This document shows positions 25,488-32,788 of a DNA stretch of 64,000 bases, piece after piece. The position numbers and the translations under genes are program-made. Origin of the DNA: Fimenecus sp045613065 (GTDB lineage: Bacteria > Bacillota > Clostridia > Oscillospirales > Acutalibacteraceae); contig JAZLAH010000072.1 of the NCBI GenBank assembly GCA_045613065.1, forward strand, positions 1 to 64,000, in the 5' to 3' direction. The notes beneath the pieces were generated by a model. That model saw nothing but the letters and a program-made list of their open reading frames with translations. It ran no database searches and was not told where the DNA came from. Every line of letters begins with the position of its first letter. Position 1 is the stretch's first letter.

Positions 25488-25906
25488 TTCTTTTCACCAA
25501 GTGCCTTTACGGATTTTGTAATTGCATCAGCGAGATTGTTACCATCTTTTGATGCACCTTTTGTTAATTCAGTTGTGGAGAATTTATCTATGATAATACC
25601 CATAACGGTAGCCAATTGATTTAGTGGAGTGGATGCTATTCTGTATTCATCATCCAGTTCGTTGAGAATTTTTCCAATGATACTACATGCCTTATCTCTG
25701 TTTGCATCCATGTAGGCGAGTATCTCTTTTGAGTTTTCCTCTTTTTTATCCTGTAATTTCTGTCCAATTTCTGCATCTTTGGTGACAATGTTTTTAACTG
25801 TTTGTCTTGTTACACCATTCTTTTTTGCGACAGCACTGTAGCTTTCAAGCTCAATATAATCTGCTATTATTTTCTTTTTTTGCCTATCTGTGAGCCTTGC
25901 AGCCAC
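25484..25906 (-). CDS. Terminase small subunit
   Basis: About 140 residues. The N-terminus is a helix-turn-helix (LTDRQKKKIIADYIELESYS followed by AVAKKNGVTRQTVKNIV), then a helical oligomerisation region. It recognises the packaging site. Three GTG codons compete (25915, 25912, 25906); GAGGTGGT sits best for the one at 25906, so that is given. A hairpin terminator just upstream separates it from the early genes. Confidence 0.8.
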   Translation of the reverse strand: MAARLTDRQKKKIIADYIELESYSAVAKKNGVTRQTVKNIVTKDAEIGQKLQDKKEENSKEILAYMDANRDKACSIIGKILNELDDEYRIASTPLNQLATVMGIIIDKFSTTELTKGASKDGNNLADAITKSVKALGEKK

Positions 25907-25940
25907 AATCACCACCTCGTTAAGTGAAATATTTAATAAC

Positions 25941-25968
25941 GAAAAAGGACACCCATATAGGATGCCCT
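25941..25968 (-). terminator. Terminator between the early and late leftward regions
   Basis: On the minus strand AGGGCATCC, loop TATAT, GGGTGTCCT then TTTTTC: a 9-bp stem with two wobble pairs. It follows the late-regulator gene and would block early transcription from entering the packaging genes. The rest of the 150-bp gap shows nothing. Confidence 0.75.
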
Positions 25969-26067
25969 ATTCCGTTTACGAAAGGATGTGTCAAAATGGA
26001 AAAGACCAGTCTTACGGCTCTTCACAGTTTATAGTTTATTACAAAGAAAGGTGACAAAAGTGACAAC

Positions 26068-26457
26068 TTAGTGATTTTCTAAATATCTTTTCACTTTTTT
26101 GTATACTCCATCTTTTGTGTTTCCTCCGCCTATTTCCATTGCTACCTTTACCCAGGTATATCCATTTTGGAAACGATAGATAAAAATGAGCTTTGTTATC
26201 TCGTCATCAATGGAGTCTATGTATTCAAGTGCTTTGCGATTTGATAATACAATGTTTGAGTAAATCTTTTTGAGTTTTGCTTCATCATCAAGATAAGATG
26301 CTATTATTGTGTCTTTAGATGTACCATCAGATGGTGGCATTCCTGACATATTCGGTGATGCACTATCAACGAGATTTTTTTTGCTGTTGATTTTTGCCTG
26401 CAATTTTCGTGCAGGTTCAAGGCTTTTTCTTAATTTGTTCAGTTCGTACAATGTCAT
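26068..26457 (-). CDS. Late transcription regulator-like protein (RinA/ArpU position)
   Basis: 129 residues from the ATG at 26457 (GGAGGTAAATCAAAG before it); the longer frame runs through the preceding small gene. The C-terminus has a sigma-region-4-like pair of helices: DEITKLIFIYRFQNGYTWVK then VAMEIGGGNTKDGVYKKVKR. The Gly-Asn-Thr turn is typical of phage late regulators encoded just before terminase. It probably activates transcription of the packaging and structural genes. Confidence 0.65.
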   Translation of the reverse strand: MTLYELNKLRKSLEPARKLQAKINSKKNLVDSASPNMSGMPPSDGTSKDTIIASYLDDEAKLKKIYSNIVLSNRKALEYIDSIDDEITKLIFIYRFQNGYTWVKVAMEIGGGNTKDGVYKKVKRYLENH

Positions 26458-26591
26458 CTTTGATTTACCTCCACCGATATACCTTTCTTTATATGGGCAT
26501 TGGCTAACATACAAAATCCTAACGAATTATTTATCTTTGTTCGCCACTCACATTTTTCTTTCACACAAACGTATGTATTGTTTTTTGCCAT
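26454..26591 (-). CDS. Small phage protein, 45 codons
   Basis: Begins MAKNNTYVCVKEKCEWRTKI and ends HIKKGISVEVNQR; contains three cysteines (Cys9, Cys14, Cys27). The ATG follows AAGGAGTAGAAG. Its TGA overlaps the ATG of the regulator gene (ATGA), an arrangement for coupled translation that supports it as real. No family recognised. Confidence 0.6.
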   Translation of the reverse strand: MAKNNTYVCVKEKCEWRTKINNSLGFCMLANAHIKKGISVEVNQR

Positions 26592-26606
26592 CTTCTACTC
26601 CTTAAG

Positions 26607-26702
26607 TCAATTGAATATTTGCGTTAGAATTGCAAACAAGTTTAATGAACCTACACGAAGGATGTCGTAAGTAAGTGCTATAATCCACATAATCAAGTTC
26701 AT
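26607..26702 (-). CDS. Small membrane protein, 31 codons
   Basis: Reads MNLIMWIIALTYDILRVGSL and ends ILTQIFN; largely hydrophobic. The ATG is preceded by AAAGGGGGTTAGATT. It is one of four consecutive tiny genes in the 26454-26916 stretch. Function unknown; single membrane segment likely. Confidence 0.5.
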   Translation of the reverse strand: MNLIMWIIALTYDILRVGSLNLFAILTQIFN

Positions 26703-26705
26703 AAT

Positions 26706-26789
26706 CTAACCCCCTTTGAGTGAAATCATTTGTAATATAAATGCTATACCACAAGCAAAAAGAATAAGCATAGCAACAATATCAAGCAT
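26706..26789 (-). CDS. Small membrane protein, 27 codons
   Basis: Reads MLDIVAMLILFACGIAFILQ then MISLKGG: one transmembrane helix with a short basic tail. The ATG overlaps the end of the upstream gene (ATGCTTGA), implying translational coupling. Its stop lies in the ribosome-binding site of the next small gene. Confidence 0.5.
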   Translation of the reverse strand: MLDIVAMLILFACGIAFILQMISLKGG

Positions 26790-26916
26790 TGTCGTCACTC
26801 ACTTTTCTTATCAACTTGCCGTGTTTTTTAATTTCAATTGCCAATTCATTCTTTGAAAATCCTCGACAACAAACATTGTAGCCATCTTCAAATGTGTACC
26901 AATAATACTTTGCCAT
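26782..26916 (-). CDS. Small phage protein, 44 codons
   Basis: Begins MAKYYWYTFEDGYNVCCRGF and continues SKNELAIEIKKHGKLIRKV. A compact aromatic beta start followed by a helix, as in many small phage early proteins. AAGGAGCGATACAACA precedes the ATG; the stop overlaps the next gene. Function unknown. Confidence 0.6.
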   Translation of the reverse strand: MAKYYWYTFEDGYNVCCRGFSKNELAIEIKKHGKLIRKVSDDNA

Positions 26917-26930
26917 TGTTGTATCGCTCC

Positions 26931-27287
26931 TTAAAATAAGCAAAATTGTTCAGGTTTTTCGTCTTCAGAATAATCAGGAAATTTCTTTAAAGCACTATTT
27001 ATGCTGTTTTTGAAATCATTCCAACTGTTCAAATTTGCTACAATATAATTTCCACCACCGATATTTCTGCCATATTGACTTTGGCAATTGTGGTCTTCGA
27101 AAATTGTAATATGATACTCGTTGTTGCTTACATATCTACCTGTTGAGATTGATAATTCGTAAGTGTTACCATTAATCTTATGTTTACTTCTAAATGGCGT
27201 AGTAAAGATTGAAATGATTTCCTCTTTTGCAACAAGTTCTCTTAATTGAATAAACTGTTGTTCTGTGAAAAATGTTGTAGCATTCAT
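26931..27287 (-). CDS. Conserved-looking phage early protein, function unknown
   Basis: 118 residues, mixed alpha/beta (FRSKHKINGNTYELSISTGR, YHITIFEDHNCQSQYGRNIG), with a C-terminus DEKPEQFCLF. Overlaps the RusA gene by 4 bases. No family recognised and no catalytic motif seen. Confidence 0.6.
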   Translation of the reverse strand: MNATTFFTEQQFIQLRELVAKEEIISIFTTPFRSKHKINGNTYELSISTGRYVSNNEYHITIFEDHNCQSQYGRNIGGGNYIVANLNSWNDFKNSINSALKKFPDYSEDEKPEQFCLF

Positions 27288-27634
27288 TGCACTTCCGTCA
27301 CCTCGATTATTGTGTGTGGATTTTTAGGGTCTTTTTGACCTTTACATAAAACAAGGGTGATACAGTCAAAGCTATCATCTGCGAGTATTCCTGCACGGAC
27401 TAAACCATCAAGGATGAACTTGCCTGAATAGTTATCAGGGTCACGACGACGGTCATCCTTGAAATGATATGTAATTTTAACTATTGCTTTCTGATATGGT
27501 TTAAGTGGTTTAGGACGGCAGAGAAGATTTATCAGTCCCTGCCATTCCTTTTTTACCTCTTGATACTTCCAACGGTCATCACGACCGATATATTTGTTGT
27601 TGGATGGGGGAATAGCATTAATTTTATAAATCAT
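27284..27634 (-). CDS. rusA: RusA-family Holliday junction resolvase
   Basis: 116 residues with the RusA signature: N-terminal IPPSNNKYI and the metal-binding segment DDRRRDPDNYSGKFILDGL followed by AGILADDSF. RusA nicks four-way junctions symmetrically to resolve recombination or replication intermediates before packaging. It belongs to the leftward replication/recombination operon. Confidence 0.9.
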   Translation of the reverse strand: MIYKINAIPPSNNKYIGRDDRWKYQEVKKEWQGLINLLCRPKPLKPYQKAIVKITYHFKDDRRRDPDNYSGKFILDGLVRAGILADDSFDCITLVLCKGQKDPKNPHTIIEVTEVQ

Positions 27635-27646
27635 TTGAATTGCACC

Positions 27647-28456
27647 TCACATTCCAATTTGTTCATATACAGGATTCTCAAAAAGGGAACATTGAATATT
27701 GCATTGTGATAGCATTTCTTCGTTTGCTCTCTTGCAGAATTGTTTATCGATTTCAAAACCATAACTGCTCCTATTGAGTTCTTTTGCTGCACGAAGAGTT
27801 GTACCACTCCCGGCACAAGGGTCGATAACCACATCACCCTCATCGGTAAAAATTTCAATTAGTTGTTTCAGAAGATTAACAGGTTTTTGAGTGGGATGAA
27901 TTTTAGGAATGTCTTTACCGTCTTTTCGCCACTCAAAATGGTTAAATATCATTCTTCCGTTGTTATTGAATTTTGGAAGCTTTTCACGATATAAAACAAG
28001 ACCATATTCAGTAGCACCTACAATCTTCATATTAGCTTTAAGTACCTGTGCAGAATAGTTCTTTGTGAACACAAGTGGTATATGATGCATAAATCCATAT
28101 TTCTCACCATACTTAATAACCGTTTGTAACTGTTGAAAAGAACAGAACACAATCATTGCCGGAGCTTGTCCTGCTTGTTTAGGCTCTTTTTTCAGCAATC
28201 GATTGCAAAAGTGCATATATTCTGCAATATTAAAGTTTGTATCGGTGTTAAAAAATGTTTTTCCGGCCTTACTGCTTTCGCCTTGTTTGTTATCACCGTT
28301 TACATACCATTCTGTGCTTGATGCGTATGCATTGACACCGAGGTTATATGGAATATCGGCAATAACTAATTGTGCTTTTGGAATACCATATCTCTTAAAG
28401 TTTTGAAAATTGTCATTAAACAGTTCAGTTTTAATTGGTTTGTTTAGAACGGACAT
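27647..28456 (-). CDS. DNA adenine/N4-cytosine methyltransferase (beta-type order)
   Basis: 269 residues. The catalytic motif DIPYN (residues 34-38, a DPPY variant) comes before the SAM-binding motif DPCAGSGTT (about 211), with HPTQKP between them: the order of beta-class N6/N4 methyltransferases (PF01555). No restriction enzyme is adjacent, so it is an orphan that probably protects phage DNA or modifies the host. It overlaps ssb by 13 bases. Confidence 0.9.
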   Translation of the reverse strand: MSVLNKPIKTELFNDNFQNFKRYGIPKAQLVIADIPYNLGVNAYASSTEWYVNGDNKQGESSKAGKTFFNTDTNFNIAEYMHFCNRLLKKEPKQAGQAPAMIVFCSFQQLQTVIKYGEKYGFMHHIPLVFTKNYSAQVLKANMKIVGATEYGLVLYREKLPKFNNNGRMIFNHFEWRKDGKDIPKIHPTQKPVNLLKQLIEIFTDEGDVVIDPCAGSGTTLRAAKELNRSSYGFEIDKQFCKRANEEMLSQCNIQCSLFENPVYEQIGM

Positions 28457-28860
28457 CCGTCATCATCCTCAAAGTTTGGAATGTCAGGAGCAGAAAACTC
28501 TGATGTATCAGGGAGAATCGAAAACGAACCACCATTATCTTGCTTTTTATCTCCGCAGAAAGAAACATTATCAGCAACAACATCATATGCCGTACGCTTG
28601 TTCCCGTTCTTGTCTTCATAGTTGCGAACCTGAAGTGAGCCCTGAACAACAATCATCTGACCTTTTTTAAAAAATCTTGTTACAAAATCTGCTGTACTAC
28701 GCCAAGCAACACAGTTGATGAAGTCTGTCTGTCTTTCGTCACCACTTTTATAATTTCGGTCAACTGCAACTGTAAAAGATGTTACCGAGATGTTATTTTG
28801 TGTTGTTCTGAGTTCTGGGTCAGTGGTAAGTCTGCCCATAATAATTACTGAATTTAACAT
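28444..28860 (-). CDS. ssb: Single-stranded DNA-binding protein
   Basis: 138 residues. The OB fold is clear (MLNSVIIMGRLTTDPELRTT, VTSFTVAVDRN, DFINCVAWRSTADFV, KKGQMIVVQGSLQVRNYED), followed by a flexible tail ending in the acidic tip DDDGCPF that recruits partner proteins. Phage SSB for replication and recombination. Preceded by AAGGAGAAAAAAGC. Confidence 0.95.
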   Translation of the reverse strand: MLNSVIIMGRLTTDPELRTTQNNISVTSFTVAVDRNYKSGDERQTDFINCVAWRSTADFVTRFFKKGQMIVVQGSLQVRNYEDKNGNKRTAYDVVADNVSFCGDKKQDNGGSFSILPDTSEFSAPDIPNFEDDDGCPF

Positions 28861-28873
28861 TGCTTTTTTCTCC

Positions 28874-29338
28874 TTATTTTTTGTTGTAATACCCTTTAAG
28901 ATGTCCTATTGTACGATACAGGTCATTCAACATCTCTTCTTTGATTTGAATTTTTGACATTACATATCCTGAACCTGTAAGCTTATATTCTTTTTTGAGT
29001 TTGTTGATTTGCTTTTTCAGGGTTTTAATGTCTTGTCTATATGGTTCGAGTAAATCCTCAAAGGCTGTGGTGTCATCTATGTAACTCTTACCAAACTCAT
29101 AAATGAATTCTTCAGTTGTGAAGCCATATTCGGTCATAATTCGTTTCTGTTCACGAGCTTTTAACTCATTCATCCGTTTGGCGTTATGGTGTACGCCGTT
29201 CGGTGGCTCGTTGTGGCAATCGTGACAGAGATTAATCATTGCCCCATATTTCTCACTTTTCTTTTTGTAAGCTCCGTTGAATATGTGATGTTTTTCCAAA
29301 GGACCATATTTATGGCATAATTCACAGTTTCCTGTCAT
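28874..29338 (-). CDS. HNH-like zinc-binding nuclease with coiled-coil C-terminus
   Basis: 154 residues. The N-terminal 60 contain CELC, a KHHIFNG motif, KYGAMINLCHDCHNEPPNGV and HHNAKRMNELKAREQ: paired CxxC zinc knuckles around the HH of an HNH/treble-clef endonuclease. The C-terminal half is a coiled coil (LKKQINKLKKEYKL). It may act as a nickase or recombination nuclease. It overlaps the gene before it by 4 bases. Confidence 0.7.
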   Translation of the reverse strand: MTGNCELCHKYGPLEKHHIFNGAYKKKSEKYGAMINLCHDCHNEPPNGVHHNAKRMNELKAREQKRIMTEYGFTTEEFIYEFGKSYIDDTTAFEDLLEPYRQDIKTLKKQINKLKKEYKLTGSGYVMSKIQIKEEMLNDLYRTIGHLKGYYNKK

Positions 29339-29532
29339 ATTTCTCTTTGCCTTCCTGCTCTTATTCTGCGAGCTCGTTTTATAATGTCAGTAATATCTGA
29401 CCTATCAAGAAATTCATCAATTAAAGTGGCAATTAAAGCAGATTTTGTCACGCCCTCATCAATACAAAGGTTGTCTAAAATTTCATTTGTTTCTGTTGTA
29501 ATGTGTGCATGTACACATGCAGCATTATTCAT
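29335..29532 (-). CDS. Small ribbon-helix-helix-like DNA-binding protein
   Basis: 65 residues from the ATG at 29532, which overlaps the upstream stop (TAATG) and has GAGGAG upstream. The pattern CVHAHITTETNEILDNLC then GVTKSALIATLIDEFLDR is a beta strand followed by two helices, as in Arc/CopG proteins. A regulatory role is likely; target unknown. Confidence 0.6.
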   Translation of the reverse strand: MNNAACVHAHITTETNEILDNLCIDEGVTKSALIATLIDEFLDRSDITDIIKRARRIRAGRQREI

Positions 29533-30062
29533 TATTTCCACTCCTCTTTTAAAAGTTGCAATTGTTCCGGCGTCATTGTTTCAATGCCAACTGCTTTACA
29601 GTCCTGAACTATATTGTCAATTAATCTTGACATCTGTTCTGTATCATAAAACGAAGACCCGGCATAAAAGATTATATTTGTGCATCCCTCGATTTTGCTT
29701 GAGCCTGTATCTTCACAGACCCAACCAAGGCCGTGGCTTTCCCACATTCTGATAGCGTTATCTTTTTCCTCTAAAAGAACAGGGGATGTGTAGCAATTTC
29801 CGCCAATATTCTTTATAGCTGAACGATAAATCTCATCTTTCGGGAGTTTTGTTCTTTCTGCCAACTTGTTACATAACACCCAAAAATATGAGTTGGCATC
29901 AAGGGAGCGTTTCGCTCTATATTGTTTAAATACGACATTCAAATCTTTGTCCTTGTATTCGTCATATAGAGCTCGTCCGTCACCCTGAATGGCAAGGGAG
30001 AGAACAGCCTCGCCATTCATTGTGTATGTCATATCTGATATTTTTGCTCGAATTTCTGTCAT
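29532..30062 (-). CDS. NinB/Orf-like recombination protein (tentative)
   Basis: 176 residues. The stretch KQYRAKRSLDANSYFWVLCN, KLAERTKLPKDEIYRSAIKN resembles NinB-type phage recombination mediators (the RS-x-xAN-YFW core). The rest is alpha/beta with several conserved-looking aromatic residues. It directly follows the annealase gene, overlapping by 4 bases, which fits a recombination function. Confidence 0.5.
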   Translation of the reverse strand: MTEIRAKISDMTYTMNGEAVLSLAIQGDGRALYDEYKDKDLNVVFKQYRAKRSLDANSYFWVLCNKLAERTKLPKDEIYRSAIKNIGGNCYTSPVLLEEKDNAIRMWESHGLGWVCEDTGSSKIEGCTNIIFYAGSSFYDTEQMSRLIDNIVQDCKAVGIETMTPEQLQLLKEEWK

Positions 30063-30856
30063 TGATTTTTATCCTGTTCTGCCATCTTCAGCCATTCAGC
30101 AATATAGTGGTTAATTTTGCGTAGTTCTTCGGTTGTCACGCCCTCGCACTTTGTATTTGCTTGTGCTGTCTTTTTGATAAACTCACTTTGTAAGCCTGTT
30201 AATGTTGTCAGTTTTCTGATTTGAGCATTAATATTATCCACAAGAGTTTGTTTTTCTATATCTACCTGTGGTTGTGATGGTGGTTGCACACTTGCTTGTG
30301 GTGGTTGCCCTGTGTTGTTAGGTGGTGGTTGAATGTTCTTCGTTTTGCCGTTTTCCCACTCGAAGACGATTCCACTAATACTGTCATTTTTAATCGACAA
30401 CTTTACAATCTTTTTATCCTTGATTTCAATGTGATGAACTGAAAACTTATCTTTTGTTTTCTTCCCTTCTAATCGAACATTAGGACATTTAATCCAAATG
30501 AATGGTGCGGTATATAGTTCGCGACCAATGCCCCAATTGACACACGCCCTTTTGAAACTGTCCGATGCTTCGCCTTTTTCGGCTTCTGTTTTGCTTTCTG
30601 CTCCACAGTCGCTTTTATGTACCCATTTTTCGGGCTGAGTGATATTTCCAAAATTAACATTTATGCCAACACGACAGAACAAATTTCCTTTGCACTCATA
30701 GTGTTCTCTTTGCCAATTTTCAGCGCCGACCGTTTCATCAAGAATTGACATATCACATCTTGCATCTTTGTAGAGGAGCAGGGTGCATCCTTTACCTTCT
30801 GATATTTGCCCTACACGGATTTCTATTTCATCAGCTCTTAAGTCTCTGAATTGCAT
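30059..30856 (-). CDS. Rad52/Sak-like single-strand annealing protein
   Basis: 265 residues. The N-terminal domain (about 1-160) shows the Rad52/Rad22-like core: DETVGAENWQREHYECKGNL, ...WVHKSDCGAESKTEAEKGEA and SDSFKRACVNWGIGRELYTA. A proline/glutamine-rich linker (about 175-200) leads to a helical C-terminus. It anneals complementary strands during phage recombination; SSB, RusA and the NinB-like protein nearby complete the pathway. Confidence 0.82.
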   Translation of the reverse strand: MQFRDLRADEIEIRVGQISEGKGCTLLLYKDARCDMSILDETVGAENWQREHYECKGNLFCRVGINVNFGNITQPEKWVHKSDCGAESKTEAEKGEASDSFKRACVNWGIGRELYTAPFIWIKCPNVRLEGKKTKDKFSVHHIEIKDKKIVKLSIKNDSISGIVFEWENGKTKNIQPPPNNTGQPPQASVQPPSQPQVDIEKQTLVDNINAQIRKLTTLTGLQSEFIKKTAQANTKCEGVTTEELRKINHYIAEWLKMAEQDKNQ

Positions 30857-31008
30857 TTTTTATCTTCCTTTCCGTAACAACACCAACCATTGTTTGGCAT
30901 TGTTGCACAGAATTGTTTGCAGTACACGATGTTTTTTCTTCCTGGCATTTCTGTGTGATGTGTACAGTTTTTGCAAATAGCCTGAGGATGTATTTCTTTT
31001 AATTCCAT
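30838..31008 (-). CDS. Small cysteine-rich zinc-binding protein
   Basis: 56 residues from the ATG at 31008 (TAATG overlap with the upstream stop). Contains ICKNCTHHTEM, VYCKQFCATM and WCCYGKEDKKC: six to eight cysteines in a short protein, so probably a zinc knuckle. Function unknown; part of a run of small Cys-rich genes. Confidence 0.6.
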   Translation of the reverse strand: MELKEIHPQAICKNCTHHTEMPGRKNIVYCKQFCATMPNNGWCCYGKEDKKCNSET

Positions 31009-31223
31009 TACACTACCTCGTCCAAAGGGCATTGACTACCCACACACTTTTCTGGGTATTCACATATCTGTTTGTTGAGTTGGCAAGTTCTTCGTGATGG
31101 GCTGAAGAACGGGCATTGTTTGCAACTTATATCAGCATTTCCTTTGAAATCAACAGGGAATGTTACTGTTACTGTTGCTACAGCTGTTATGTAACTTGCA
31201 ACTCCACTTTCAAAATTTGCCAT
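31008..31223 (-). CDS. Small cysteine-rich protein
   Basis: 71 residues. The N-terminal half is hydrophobic beta (YITAVATVTVTFPVDF) and the C-terminal half holds CKQCPFF, CQLNKQICEY and CVGSQCPL, six cysteines suited to metal binding. Starts on the last base of the upstream stop. Family not recognised, but this protein type is common in early regions of Clostridia phages. Confidence 0.6.
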   Translation of the reverse strand: MANFESGVASYITAVATVTVTFPVDFKGNADISCKQCPFFSPSRRTCQLNKQICEYPEKCVGSQCPLDEVV

Positions 31224-31432
31224 TATATAAAACCCTCCGTTTCTGATGCTTTTGGAATTGTTTCAAGTAAACAATCCTGACACAGTTCCTGACCTTCGTA
31301 TTCGTATAAGGTTTCTTCTCCTTGGCAATTATCACAAACCCGAACTTTTATGTGAGCATGAGGACAAGAACTGCCAAGGCAAGGGTAGCCAGGTGTTGCA
31401 CAATCACGACATTCGTTTCTTTCAACGGTCAT
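31223..31432 (-). CDS. Small zinc-ribbon protein
   Basis: 69 residues from the ATG at 31432. Two cysteine pairs near the N-terminus (CRDCATPGYPCLGSSCPHAH) and a second CxxC pair set (VCDNCQGEE ... LCQDCL) form a rubredoxin/zinc-ribbon-like arrangement. Overlaps the preceding small gene by 11 bases (coupled start). Confidence 0.65.
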   Translation of the reverse strand: MTVERNECRDCATPGYPCLGSSCPHAHIKVRVCDNCQGEETLYEYEGQELCQDCLLETIPKASETEGFI

Positions 31433-31565
31433 CCTTGTCACCTGCCTTGAAAATAAAGTCAATAATTGTTCCTACTGGGTTGTATAGTTTTTCTTTATCA
31501 ACAGATTCCATGCCGATTTCAGCGGCCAACTGGTCCTGCTCCATACGAGTTTTTTTATGTACCAT
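31422..31565 (-). CDS. Small phage protein, 47 codons
   Basis: Begins MVHKKTRMEQDQLAAEIGME and ends IIDFIFKAGDKDDR. The ATG follows AAAGGAGATAGTCAG. The last codons overlap the start of the zinc-ribbon gene. Charged helix followed by a hydrophobic segment; function unknown. Confidence 0.55.
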   Translation of the reverse strand: MVHKKTRMEQDQLAAEIGMESVDKEKLYNPVGTIIDFIFKAGDKDDR

Positions 31566-31581
31566 CTGACTATCTCCTTTT

Positions 31582-32370
31582 TTATGTAGTTATCTCACTG
31601 TGACGTTTGCGACGGTTCTTTTTTGTTCCAAAGTCTATGCGATTTTCCCTTGCTTGTCTTTCAGCTAATTCAACATCGAATGAAACCTCTTTACGACAAG
31701 TCGTGATTTGAATTTCGTCTTCCCATCTGCGATATTTGAGCCATGTTTCAGGATATGGAATAAATCGTCCGCTTTCTTTTTGCCACTCTTCAGTAAGTTT
31801 TTGATTGTTAATTGCAGTAATAATTTTCTGTAATAAATCATCTGTCACATTAAGCCTGTTAAAAACTTCCTGAGCTCGTATCTTATTCTTCTTTTTGGGA
31901 TATGCACACCAAAACGAGTCAAAAAAAGCATTTTTTTGCTCATATATATATTTCTTATCATTCTTATCATTCTTTTCATTCTTGTTTGTTGTTGATTGAT
32001 TGTTGCTTGTTTGTTCGCTGTTTGTTGTTTGCTTGTTGATTACTGTGTTAATAGCACCTTGATAAATATCGTAATTTCGTATAGTTATCAAGGAATAACG
32101 GTTAGTCGTTTGGCTTGTTATTTCGTTTGTCGATTTTAATCGTTTAAGTGATGTGCGAACTTGTGCAACCGACAACCCTGTTTTTGTGCAAATTTTATCT
32201 AAACTTGTGACCAATTGACCTCTTTTTATGGTCGTTCCATGCCACTCATTATCTGTATGATTTGCCGTCAAAAGCAAGAATATAAAGGTTGATAAGGTTT
32301 CGGGTTTGTCGAACCATTCCCAATCAATAAGAGAACGAAAAAGCTTTATAAAGCCCTCATCTTTTGGCAC
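31582..32370 (-). CDS. Phage replication initiator / replisome organiser (DnaD-like)
   Basis: 262 residues. The N-terminal winged-helix part reads MPKDEGFIKLFRSLIDWEWF, LVTSLDKICTKTGLSVAQVR, TSLKRLKSTNEI, as in phage O/DnaD-type initiators. A low-complexity Asn/Lys/Thr linker (about 110-140) leads to a C-terminal domain (FDSFWCAYPKKKNKIRAQEV, YPETWLKYRRWED). It would melt or mark the phage origin and recruit host helicase. No helicase-loader gene is seen next to it. Confidence 0.78.
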   Translation of the reverse strand: MPKDEGFIKLFRSLIDWEWFDKPETLSTFIFLLLTANHTDNEWHGTTIKRGQLVTSLDKICTKTGLSVAQVRTSLKRLKSTNEITSQTTNRYSLITIRNYDIYQGAINTVINKQTTNSEQTSNNQSTTNKNEKNDKNDKKYIYEQKNAFFDSFWCAYPKKKNKIRAQEVFNRLNVTDDLLQKIITAINNQKLTEEWQKESGRFIPYPETWLKYRRWEDEIQITTCRKEVSFDVELAERQARENRIDFGTKKNRRKRHSEITT

Positions 32371-32525
32371 TTGACATCCCCCTTATTTTGGTTTACAATA
32401 TTCTTGTAAATAGTTTTGCGTTTGCCGTGTTTGGTTGCAGCCGACACGGCTTTTTCTTTTTTGCAGTCGCATTTCTCATTGTAGTCAAGATTAGCACCAC
32501 AATATGGGCAAGTCCAAAACTGCAT
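32346..32525 (-). CDS. Small zinc-ribbon protein
   Basis: 59 residues from the ATG at 32525 (TAATG overlap with the upstream membrane gene). WTCPYCGANLDYNEKCDCKK has four cysteines of a zinc ribbon, followed by a basic tail. Overlaps the initiator gene by 25 bases. Function unknown. Confidence 0.55.
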   Translation of the reverse strand: MQFWTCPYCGANLDYNEKCDCKKEKAVSAATKHGKRKTIYKNIVNQNKGDVKCQKMRAL

Positions 32526-32788
32526 TAAAAATCCCACCCTTCTATTACTTTGATAAAGCAATCGACAACAGCAAAAAAGCTTAATAGAGTGACTCCTAAC
32601 CAACAGAGCATATCTGTTAGTGCTTCTTTTGTCCTGTTTCTTATCTCATGCCTTTTGGCATTGTCTGTGGCAAGATTGAACTTTAAACGCCCCTTTTTGA
32701 CTAAATCATAAAAAGATGCTGTTCTTAATGCGAAAATTACTGTAATGACTATCAGAGCCAATAAATAATAGGTCCATAGCAATCTCAT
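32525..32788 (-). CDS. Small membrane protein downstream of the retroelement
   Basis: 87 residues with two membrane segments (about 5-24 and 61-80) around a basic cytoplasmic loop (KKGRLKFNLATDNAKRHEIR). Its ATG overlaps the reverse transcriptase stop by 4 bases, so it is co-expressed with the DGR. A link to DGR function is not known; it may simply be the next early gene. Confidence 0.55.
   Translation of the reverse strand: MRLLWTYYLLALIVITVIFALRTASFYDLVKKGRLKFNLATDNAKRHEIRNRTKEALTDMLCWLGVTLLSFFAVVDCFIKVIEGWDF

Noticed and set aside
27647..28860. Restriction-modification system
   Set aside because: Only a methyltransferase is present; the neighbours are SSB and RusA, with no restriction endonuclease.
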